A stretch of DNA of 13,125 nt from an uncultured Clostridia bacterium. Its GTDB lineage: Bacteria; Bacillota; Clostridia; TANB77; CAG-508. This document shows positions 7,710 to 13,125 of this stretch, piece by piece. Location of the stretch: assembly GCA_944390305.1 (NCBI GenBank), contig CALXPX010000129.1:1-13125 (forward strand), written 5' to 3'. The notes beneath the pieces are model-generated. The model was not told the DNA's origin, made no database searches, and saw only the letters and a program-made list of their open reading frames with translations. The position numbers and the translations under genes were made by a program. Position 1 is the stretch's first letter, and each line of letters begins with the position of its first letter.

Positions 7710-7735
7710 AGAACATGTTTTTCGTTTCTAAAGAA
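7677..7735 (+). promoter_or_regulatory. Structured mRNA leader upstream of the pilin-like gene
   Basis: Two nested pairings can be drawn by hand. The outer stem joins 7677-7686 to 7717-7726 (10 pairs, two of them G-U, with GAAAAAC against GTTTTTC). The inner stem joins 7688-7692 to 7700-7704 (one G-U) around a 7-base loop. The 3' part carries a near-perfect direct repeat. No T run follows, so it is not an intrinsic terminator. The Shine-Dalgarno GGAGG of the next gene (7743-7747) is just downstream. It does not match any riboswitch class I can recall with confidence. Confidence 0.35.
7701..7735 (+). repeat. Near-perfect 13-bp direct repeat in the leader
   Basis: CGTATCTAAAGAA (7701-7713) and CGTTTCTAAAGAA (7723-7735) match at 12 of 13 positions with starts 22 bases apart, about two helical turns. 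The spacing would suit a protein binding one face of the DNA, or a tandem RNA motif. The first copy overlaps the end of the 35-codon ORF. Confidence 0.55.
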
Positions 7736-7755
7736 TAAAAGTGGAGGAATACAAT

Positions 7756-8911
7756 ATGAAAAAAATGGGAAAGCAAATAAAACGGAATAACATTGATAGC
7801 ATTAGTAATTACTATAATAGTTCTATTGATTTTAGCAGGAATAGCGATAAATTTAACAATAGGTCAAAATGGAATTTTTACAAAATCACAATATGCGACA
7901 AATAAATATGAGCAGGCAAGTATAAATGAACAAAAAGAATTGAATAAAGCAATAGATTTTATAGATGAGTTAAGTATGAAATTAAATGATGGAAAAGATA
8001 CAACTATGGCTATGTTTGACGTAGGGAAAAATGTAGCAACTAAAATGCGTATGCAGGAGTTAGATGGAAATATTGGAACGGTGAATTTATCAATAGATGC
8101 AATTAAAAGATATACAGGAAATCCAGATTTATCATCAATGGCAGAAGATAACATAGTATCATTTACAGATGGATATAATGCATATGAACAAAATCCAGAA
8201 GAATACAGAGATTTAATACCAGAAGGAACAAAATTATGTCCTATATACATGTGGTTTGAAGAAAGTGGAAAAACAGAGATAAGAAATATTTTGGGTGTAG
8301 ATGGAGATATAGACATGGAAGGCTTTAGCAAAGAGGTAAAAACAGGAACAATATACTGGTGGTCTGAAAGTGAAAACGTATATCTTAATCCGGATAGTTC
8401 TTATATATGTGCAAATTTGCCATACTTGTCTGATATTAGTGGTTTTAAGAATATGGCAGCAACTTTTGTTACAAATGCAAATAATATGTTTGGCGTAGGC
8501 TCTAATCATGCTTTAAAAAATGTTGATGCTTTATTAAATTGGGATACAAAAAATATTACAGATATGAGTTCAATGTTTGTTGGTTGCTTAGGATTAACCA
8601 ATATTAGTGCTCTAAAAAATTGGAATACTTCTAAAGTAACAAATATGAGTGGGATGTTTTCAGGTGGAGGAGATCTTATGAGTTTGACTGATATTACTCC
8701 ATTATCAAATTGGGACGTTAGTAATGTAGAGAATATGTCAGAGATGTTTTCTGGATGTACTAGCTTAACTGATGCATCAGCAATAAACGACTGGAACATC
8801 ATTAAAGTAACAAATTTTGAAATGATGTTTAGCGGGAGTGAAATACATCCAAATTTTAGTAAGGTAGAAGGAGAGTGGAATGATGGTACTTTTATTCCAA
8901 AAAGTGAATAA
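7756..8911 (+). CDS. Pilin-like / BspA-repeat surface protein with an N-terminal frameshift
   Basis: The natural start is ATG 7756, 8 bases after GGAGG. It encodes M-K-K-M-G-K-Q-I-K and then runs out of frame. One frame over (open from 7781 to the stop at 8911), the sequence reads N-G-I-T-L-I-A-L-V-I-T-I-I-V-L-L-I-L-A-G. This is the prepilin-type leader boundary and hydrophobic helix of a common Clostridial surface-protein class, with Ala rather than Glu at mature position 5. After a long polar region, the last 110 or so residues carry about four BspA/DUF285-type repeats (N-W-x-x-x-x-V-T-x-M-x-x-MF-x-G). Such proteins are thought to be exported and anchored or assembled by a prepilin-peptidase route. 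A TTG at 7793 could start the second frame but has no Shine-Dalgarno sequence and would lose the basic leader. It is either a young pseudogene, a sequencing error, or a recoded or phase-variable gene. Confidence 0.75.
7777..7783 (+). other. Frameshift point at an A tract in the prepilin leader
   Basis: The leader frame reads CAA ATA AAA then CGG, while the mature-protein frame needs AAC GGA ATA ACA at 7781-7792. The two frames differ by +1. Losing one A from the AAAA run (7779-7782), or gaining two, would join them into an ordinary prepilin N-terminus. A stop (TAA, 7778-7780) closes the downstream frame just upstream of the junction. Confidence 0.75.
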
Positions 8912-8958
8912 TAATATAAAAAAATTATAATTTGCTTATTCAGACTTTAGAGTTTAGA

Positions 8959-9007
8959 AAAAACCAAAAAGAATTTTTCTTTTTATGAAAAATCCTTTTT
9001 GGTTTTT
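8959..9007 (+). terminator. Rho-independent terminator after the pilin-like gene
   Basis: A long hairpin pairs 8959-8971 with 8995-9007 (13 bp, AAAAACCAAAAAG against its complement). After one A/C mismatch it continues with 8973-8979 paired to 8987-8993 around a 7-base loop. The 3' arm ends in TTGGTTTTT, giving the U tract. It insulates the heat-shock operon from the upstream surface-protein gene. Confidence 0.85.
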
Positions 9008-9030
9008 AAATTGTGAACTTTTTGTGAAAA

Positions 9031-9057
9031 TTAGCAATCTCTATTGACTTTTGCTAA
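9031..9057. promoter_or_regulatory. Second, degenerate CIRCE operator over the -35
   Basis: TTAGCAATC (9031-9039), nine bases, then TTTTGCTAA (9049-9057) reproduces the CIRCE geometry (TTAGCACTC-N9-GAGTGCTAA). The outer six bases of each arm are perfect, while the inner three are degenerate. It overlaps the -35 hexamer, where HrcA binding would directly block RNA polymerase. Its start lies 50 bp before that of the better site. Confidence 0.55.
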
Positions 9058-9070
9058 AAATGGATATAAT
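9044..9070 (+). promoter_or_regulatory. Heat-shock operon promoter
   Basis: A TTGACT -35 (9044-9049) is followed by a perfect TATAAT -10 (9065-9070). The spacer is 15 bases, shorter than ideal; the overlapping TAATAT (9067-9072) would give 17. It lies between the terminator and the canonical CIRCE site and is the obvious sigma-A promoter for hrcA-grpE-dnaK-dnaJ. Confidence 0.7.
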
Positions 9071-9080
9071 ATATATGAAG

Positions 9081-9107
9081 TTAGCAAACAAAATACAAGA
9101 GTGCTAA
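9081..9107. promoter_or_regulatory. CIRCE operator (HrcA binding site)
   Basis: TTAGCAAAC, nine bases, then GAGTGCTAA. The right arm is a perfect CIRCE half-site; the left arm has two mismatches to TTAGCACTC; the 9-bp spacing is exact. It sits about 10 bases past the -10 and just upstream of hrcA, the standard position for autoregulation by HrcA. Binding would repress the operon until heat shock draws GroEL away from HrcA. Confidence 0.93.
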
Positions 9108-9122
9108 CAAGAGGTGAAAAAA

Positions 9123-10139
9123 TTGGAGTTAGATGATAGAAAAAAAAGAATACTTCAAGCAATTGTAAATGAATATATTGATACAATTGAACCTGTAAGT
9201 TCAGGTAGTCTTATTCAAAAATATAAATTAGATTGTAGTAGTGCAACTGTTAGAAATGATATGGCTGAACTTGAAAAAATCGGATACTTAGAAAAAACTC
9301 ATACATCAAGTGGAAGAGTTCCTTCTAATAAAGGATATAGATTTTATGTAGATAAACTATTAAAAGATAAAGCTTTAGATATAAATGAAATAAAGTATAT
9401 TAACTCAAAATTACAAAGTAAAGTTGACCAAATGGAGGAGCTTACAAAAATTGCTACAAATACAATTTCAGAAGTAACGCATTATACAACAGTTGCAATA
9501 GGTCCTAGTGCCAATAGACAAAAAATAGAAGAAATCAAATTTGTTTTACTGGGCTCTAGAATGCTAATGGCAGTTATATTAACAGATACAGGAACAATAA
9601 AAGAAACAATTATAAAATTTGAAAAAGATATTACGCAAGAGCAAGTAGACACTTTAAATGTTATTTTTAATAATAAACTAAAAGGAAGGCTGTTAGCGTC
9701 AATAGATATGCCAATGGAACAATATATTATGTCAGAGATGAATTATAGGATAGATGTTATAAAACCTATAATAAATCAAATAAATAAAGCAATTAATGAT
9801 GAAGCAAAAATATATTTAAATGGTGCTAATAGAGCTTTTGATAATCCTGAATTTCAAAGTACGGAATTTGTAAGAAATTTTATGAATCTTTTAGATAGCA
9901 AAAATTTAATACTTGATTTATTAGAAAATGAAGAAGATTTTAATGTGTATATAGGAAATGAAATAAATGGTCTTAAGGACTTTAGTATAGTGACATTTAA
10001 AAATAAAGTTGGAGGAAAAGATTTAGGAACAATAGGAATTATAGGACCAACAAGAATGGACTATTCAAAAGTTATTTCAGTAATGAAATATATAAGCCAT
10101 GAGCTTAATAAAGAGCTTGGCAAAGGAAAAGAGGGATAA
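9123..10139 (+). CDS. hrcA: Heat-inducible transcription repressor HrcA
   Basis: HrcA binds CIRCE and represses class I heat-shock genes; GroEL keeps it folded and active. The product has an N-terminal winged-helix domain starting with L-D-D-R-K-K-R-I-L, the SSATVRNDMAELEKIGYL recognition region, and the T-H-T-S-S-G-R-V-P-S-N-K-G-Y-R-F-Y-V-D block that is diagnostic of the family. The C-terminal part includes the GTIGIIGPTRMDYSKVI motif. I place the start at TTG 9123, giving 338 aa, because GAGGTG (9111-9116) then acts as a Shine-Dalgarno sequence at 6-base spacing. The alternative GTG at 9114 lies inside that element. The stop is one base before the grpE ATG, so translation is probably coupled. 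Confidence 0.95.
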   Translation: MELDDRKKRILQAIVNEYIDTIEPVSSGSLIQKYKLDCSSATVRNDMAELEKIGYLEKTHTSSGRVPSNKGYRFYVDKLLKDKALDINEIKYINSKLQSKVDQMEELTKIATNTISEVTHYTTVAIGPSANRQKIEEIKFVLLGSRMLMAVILTDTGTIKETIIKFEKDITQEQVDTLNVIFNNKLKGRLLASIDMPMEQYIMSEMNYRIDVIKPIINQINKAINDEAKIYLNGANRAFDNPEFQSTEFVRNFMNLLDSKNLILDLLENEEDFNVYIGNEINGLKDFSIVTFKNKVGGKDLGTIGIIGPTRMDYSKVISVMKYISHELNKELGKGKEG

Positions 10140-10140
10140 A

Positions 10141-10650
10141 ATGGAAGAAGAAAAGATAAAAAAAGAAGAAATTAAAGATACTAATGAAAGTAATAAAATA
10201 AATGAATTAGAAGATAAAATAAAACTTCAAAAACAAGAAATTGAAGAAAAAGAAGACAGAATAAAAAGACTTATGGCAGAATTTGAAAATTTCAAAAAGA
10301 GAAGTGATAAAGAGAGAACAGCGTTATATAGCTCTGTTATGGGAGATGTTATAATGTCATTACTTCCAGTTTTAGATAATCTAGAAAAGGCATCAGAAAC
10401 TGAAACAAAAGATGAACAATATAAAAATGGAATAGAAATGGTATTAGCCCAGTTTAAAGATGTACTAAAAGCAAATGGAGTTACAGAGATTGAAACAGTT
10501 GGAAAGAAGTTTGATCCATCACTTCATGAAGCAGTAAGTTTAGTTGAAGATGAAAACTTAGGCGAAAAGGAAATAAAAGAAGAATTTAGAAAAGGCTACA
10601 TGATAGGAGATAGAGTATTAAGACATTCTTTAGTAGTAGTAGCAAATTAA
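10141..10650 (+). CDS. grpE: Nucleotide exchange factor GrpE
   Basis: GrpE is the cytoplasmic homodimer that releases ADP from DnaK. At 169 aa it shows a very charged N-terminus and a long coiled-coil helix (about residues 15-60) carrying the MAEFENFKKRSDKE segment. It then has the four-helix region and the beta domain with FDPSLHEAVS (124-133), ending in the GrpE signature GYMIGDRVLRHSLVVVA. I take ATG 10141, next to the hrcA stop, as the start; its Shine-Dalgarno-like GAGGG lies in the end of hrcA. An in-frame ATG at 10099 lies inside hrcA and lacks a site. Confidence 0.96.
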   Translation: MEEEKIKKEEIKDTNESNKINELEDKIKLQKQEIEEKEDRIKRLMAEFENFKKRSDKERTALYSSVMGDVIMSLLPVLDNLEKASETETKDEQYKNGIEMVLAQFKDVLKANGVTEIETVGKKFDPSLHEAVSLVEDENLGEKEIKEEFRKGYMIGDRVLRHSLVVVAN

Positions 10651-10753
10651 ATTATTGGTAAATATCTTTTTTATTCATTATTAATAATTAGTTTTTAAAT
10701 TTTAAAAATATATAAAATTATTGGCAAAAGCCAAATATCAAGGAGGAAATATT
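10651..10753 (+). other. grpE-dnaK spacer with a small hairpin
   Basis: A 103-base A/T-rich gap. Near its end a 5-bp hairpin, TTGGC-AAAA-GCCAA (10721-10734), sits just before the dnaK Shine-Dalgarno AAGGAGG (10740-10746). The two ends of the gap share ATTATTGG followed by AAATATC, which looks like a diverged duplication. I see no CIRCE element and no convincing promoter in it, so dnaK is most simply read from the hrcA promoter. Confidence 0.4.
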
Positions 10754-12592
10754 ATGGGAAAAATCATAGGAATTGACTTAGGAACAACAAACTCATGTGT
10801 TGCAGTTATGGAAGGAGGAGAACCAGTAGTTATTCCAAACTCAGAAGGAAATAGAACAACACCTTCAGTTGTTGCATTTTCAAAAGATGGAGAAAGATTA
10901 GTAGGACAAATAGCTAAAAGACAAGCTGTTACAAATCCAGATCATACAATTATATCTATAAAAAGAAAAATGGGAACAGCTGAAAAAGTAAAAATAGATG
11001 GAGATGAATTTTCACCACAAGAAATATCAGCAATGATACTTCAAAAATTAAAAACAGATGCAGAAAGCTATTTAGGACAAAAAGTTACACAGGCAGTTAT
11101 AACTGTACCTGCATACTTTAATGATTCACAAAGACAAGCTACTAAAGATGCTGGTAAAATAGCAGGACTTGATGTTTTAAGAATTATAAATGAGCCAACA
11201 GCAGCAGCTTTAGCATTTGGTATGGATAAAGAAGACCAAGATCAAAAAATAATGGTATATGACTTAGGTGGAGGAACATTTGATGTTTCAATACTAGATA
11301 TTGGTGATGGTGTATTTGAAGTTTTAGCTACAAATGGTAATACACATTTAGGTGGAGATGACTTTGACCAAAAAATTATAGATTATTTAATATCTGAATT
11401 CAAAAAGAGCCAAGGAATTGATTTAAGTGCAGATAAAATGGCAATGCAAAGATTAAAAGAAGCAGCAGAAAAAGCTAAAATAGAATTATCTGGAATGCAA
11501 CAAACACAAATAAACTTACCATTTATAACAGCAGATGCAACAGGACCAAAACACTTAGATGTTACACTTTCAAGAGCTAAATTTGAAGAATTAATTCATG
11601 ATTTAGTAGAATCAACAAGAACTCCAGTTGAAAATGCATTAAGAGATGCAGGAATATCTGCAGATCAAATTCATAAAGTATTATTAGTTGGTGGTTCAAC
11701 AAGAGTACCTTGCGTACAAGAAATGGTAAAGAAAATTACAGGAAAAGAACCAGATAAAGGAATAAACCCAGATGAATGTGTTGCAATTGGTGCAGCTATT
11801 CAAGGTGGTGTGCTTTCAGGAGATGTTAAAGACCTAGTTTTACTAGATGTAACACCTTTATCACTTGGAATTGAAACATATGGTGGAGTTGCTACAAAAT
11901 TAATTGAAAGAAATACAACAATACCAACTAAAAAATCTCAAATATTCTCAACAGCAGCAGATGGCCAAACAAGTGTTGAAGTACATGTTATCCAAGGTGA
12001 AAGAGAAATGGCAGCAGACAACAAGACTTTAGGAAGATTCCAATTAACAGGAATTCCAGCAGCACCAAGAGGAGTACCTCAAATAGAAGTGACTTTTGAT
12101 ATTGATGCAAATGGTATAGTTCATGTATCTGCTAAAGATATGGCAACAGGAAATAAACAACAAGTATCTATTACAGCATCTACTAACCTTACAGATGAAG
12201 AAATAGATAAAGCTGTAAAAGATGCAGAAGCACATGCATCAGAAGATAAAAAAAGAAAAGAAGAAATTGAGGTTAGAAATAATGCAGAAAGCCTAGTATA
12301 CAATTGCCAAAAAACAATTGATGAATTAGGAGATAAAATTAGCAGCGAGGAAAAATCTAAAGCTGAAACAGAAATTGCTAATGTAAATAAAGCATTAGAA
12401 GGAAAAGATGTAGAAGCAATTAAAAAAGCTACTGAAAGTTTGACACAAGTATTCTATTCAATTTCAGAAAAGTTATATAGTCAAAAAGCAGCACAAAATG
12501 GAGATGCTAATAATGCATCTGATGCAAATAATACAAATACAACAAATGCTGAAACAACAACAGCAGAAGAAGAAAATACAGATAATAAATAA
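10754..12592 (+). CDS. dnaK: Chaperone protein DnaK (Hsp70)
   Basis: This is the ATP-driven Hsp70 chaperone for nascent and stress-denatured proteins, cycling with DnaJ and GrpE. The 612-aa protein shows all the Hsp70 landmarks: IGIDLGTTNS (5-14), VYDLGGGTFDVS (about 169-180) and VLLVGGSTRVP (about 309-319). The conserved linker DLVLLDVTP (about 359-367) comes next, then the substrate-binding domain with an NKTLG.F.L.GIP segment. The C-terminal tail (from about 576) is rich in Asn, Thr, Ala and Glu and lacks the usual D-A-D-F/Y-E-V-type acidic ending. ATG 10754 is preceded by an AAGGAGG; this start removes an 11-residue upstream extension that has no Shine-Dalgarno sequence and would contradict the family N-terminus. 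Confidence 0.98.
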   Translation: MGKIIGIDLGTTNSCVAVMEGGEPVVIPNSEGNRTTPSVVAFSKDGERLVGQIAKRQAVTNPDHTIISIKRKMGTAEKVKIDGDEFSPQEISAMILQKLKTDAESYLGQKVTQAVITVPAYFNDSQRQATKDAGKIAGLDVLRIINEPTAAALAFGMDKEDQDQKIMVYDLGGGTFDVSILDIGDGVFEVLATNGNTHLGGDDFDQKIIDYLISEFKKSQGIDLSADKMAMQRLKEAAEKAKIELSGMQQTQINLPFITADATGPKHLDVTLSRAKFEELIHDLVESTRTPVENALRDAGISADQIHKVLLVGGSTRVPCVQEMVKKITGKEPDKGINPDECVAIGAAIQGGVLSGDVKDLVLLDVTPLSLGIETYGGVATKLIERNTTIPTKKSQIFSTAADGQTSVEVHVIQGEREMAADNKTLGRFQLTGIPAAPRGVPQIEVTFDIDANGIVHVSAKDMATGNKQQVSITASTNLTDEEIDKAVKDAEAHASEDKKRKEEIEVRNNAESLVYNCQKTIDELGDKISSEEKSKAETEIANVNKALEGKDVEAIKKATESLTQVFYSISEKLYSQKAAQNGDANNASDANNTNTTNAETTTAEEENTDNK

Positions 12593-12593
12593 G

Positions 12594-12625
12594 AGCTTTA
12601 GCAGGGTTATTCCTGCTTTTGCTTT
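12594..12625 (+). terminator. Weak hairpin between dnaK and dnaJ (possible attenuator)
   Basis: AGCAGG (12600-12605) pairs with CCTGCT (12612-12617) around a 6-base loop. Beyond a U3/U3 internal loop, AGC (12594-12596) pairs with GCT (12621-12623). Only short T runs follow. It may lower read-through into dnaJ or protect the 3' end of dnaK mRNA. It is weaker than the two terminators elsewhere in the window. Confidence 0.4.
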
Positions 12626-12643
12626 AGTAATAAAGGAGAAAAT

Positions 12644-13125
12644 ATGGCAGGAAGTAAAGACTATTATGAGATATTAGGTGTAGATAAAAATGCCTCTGAT
12701 GAAGAAATAAAAAAGGCATACAGAAAAATGGCTAAAAAATGGCATCCAGATGCAAACCCAGATAATAGAAAAGAAGCTGAAGAAAAATTTAAAGAAATTG
12801 GAGAAGCTTATGCTACATTGTCTGATCCACAAAAAAGAAAAATGTATGATCAATTTGGATCAAATGGACCTGGAGGCGCAGGATTTGGTGGATTTAACGG
12901 ATTTAATGGGTTTAATGGTGGAACATATACATATTCTACAGGTGGATTTGGATTTGACGATGTAGTAGATGATTTTGTTTCTTCTATATTTGGTGGAGGC
13001 TTTGGCAGAAGCACAAGAAATGCAGCATCTAATGGTCCAAGAAAAGGAAACGATTTAAGATATACAGTCGATGTAAGTTTTGAAGAATCCTTTACAGGTA
13101 CCCATAAAGAAATAGTAATAAACAA
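12644..13125 (+). CDS. dnaJ: Chaperone protein DnaJ (Hsp40), N-terminal part
   Basis: DnaJ stimulates DnaK ATP hydrolysis and delivers substrates. About 160 codons are present before the window ends. They begin with a J domain (residues 4-70) with the DYYEILGV opening, the HPD motif at 34-36 (in K-K-W-H-P-D, with Trp in place of the usual Tyr) and the KRKMYDQFG end. A Gly/Phe-rich linker (about 74-125) contains three tandem G-F-N units. The start of the first C-terminal substrate-binding domain follows (DLRYTVDVSFEESFTG). The zinc-finger region lies past the edge. The ATG follows AAAGGAG and is 51 bases after dnaK. Confidence 0.95.
   Translation, partial: MAGSKDYYEILGVDKNASDEEIKKAYRKMAKKWHPDANPDNRKEAEEKFKEIGEAYATLSDPQKRKMYDQFGSNGPGGAGFGGFNGFNGFNGGTYTYSTGGFGFDDVVDDFVSSIFGGGFGRSTRNAASNGPRKGNDLRYTVDVSFEESFTGTHKEIVIN

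Noticed and set aside
7671..7715. Possible c-di-GMP-I (GEMM) riboswitch, because of GCACAG followed by an AAACC and a GG-CG element
   Set aside because: The conserved core after these short matches, and the second stem with its tetraloop receptor, cannot be drawn; the similarity is too short to support the call.
12850..13125. Minus-strand Pro-rich open frame opposite dnaJ
   Set aside because: The proline content is the complement of the Gly-rich dnaJ linker; dnaJ is clearly the coding strand.
1..13125. CRISPR arrays, tRNA or rRNA genes, transposases and attachment sites
   Set aside because: I looked and saw no regularly spaced repeats, no cloverleaf or rRNA-like segments, and no transposase or integrase motifs in any frame.

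Overview
The window is strongly AT-rich (roughly 70% A+T by eye) and every supported gene lies on the + strand. Three things point to a low-GC Firmicute, probably an uncultured gut-type member of the Clostridia: a PolC-type replicative DNA polymerase, the order frr-uppS-cdsA-rseP-polC, and an hrcA-grpE-dnaK-dnaJ heat-shock operon with CIRCE operators. The clade assignment is inference; a pilin-like gene with BspA-type repeats fits it but does not prove it.

Region 1 (1-7284) is one tightly packed housekeeping run: the 3' end of frr, uppS (undecaprenyl diphosphate synthase), cdsA (CDP-diacylglycerol synthase), a short RseP-like site-2 protease, polC (1483 aa) and a 92-aa DUF1294-like membrane protein. 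It closes with a perfect 15-bp-stem terminator. Two things are unusual here. The RseP homologue lacks its PDZ domain. The MEP-pathway genes dxr and ispG, which commonly sit beside rseP in this cluster, are absent.

Region 2 (7319-9007) is an accessory island between two terminators. It holds a tandem cluster of three DnaA-box-like 9-mers (7396-7425), a good sigma-A-type promoter whose -10 lies inside a perfect 10+10-bp dyad (7553-7576), and a 35-codon leader ORF (7602-7709). That ORF runs into a foldable, repeat-containing leader. Next comes a surface-protein gene (7756-8911) with a class III/type IV pilin-like membrane N-terminus and C-terminal BspA/DUF285 repeats. Its 5' end is out of frame by one base at a short A tract. 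This island is the least explained part of the window.

Region 3 (9010-13125) is the heat-shock operon. A promoter is flanked by two CIRCE-geometry dyads, one overlapping the -35 and one just downstream of the -10. Then follow hrcA (repressor, probable TTG start), grpE, dnaK and the 5' part of dnaJ, which is cut by the window end. HrcA would bind the CIRCE sites and repress its own operon. GrpE, DnaK and DnaJ form the Hsp70 folding machine.
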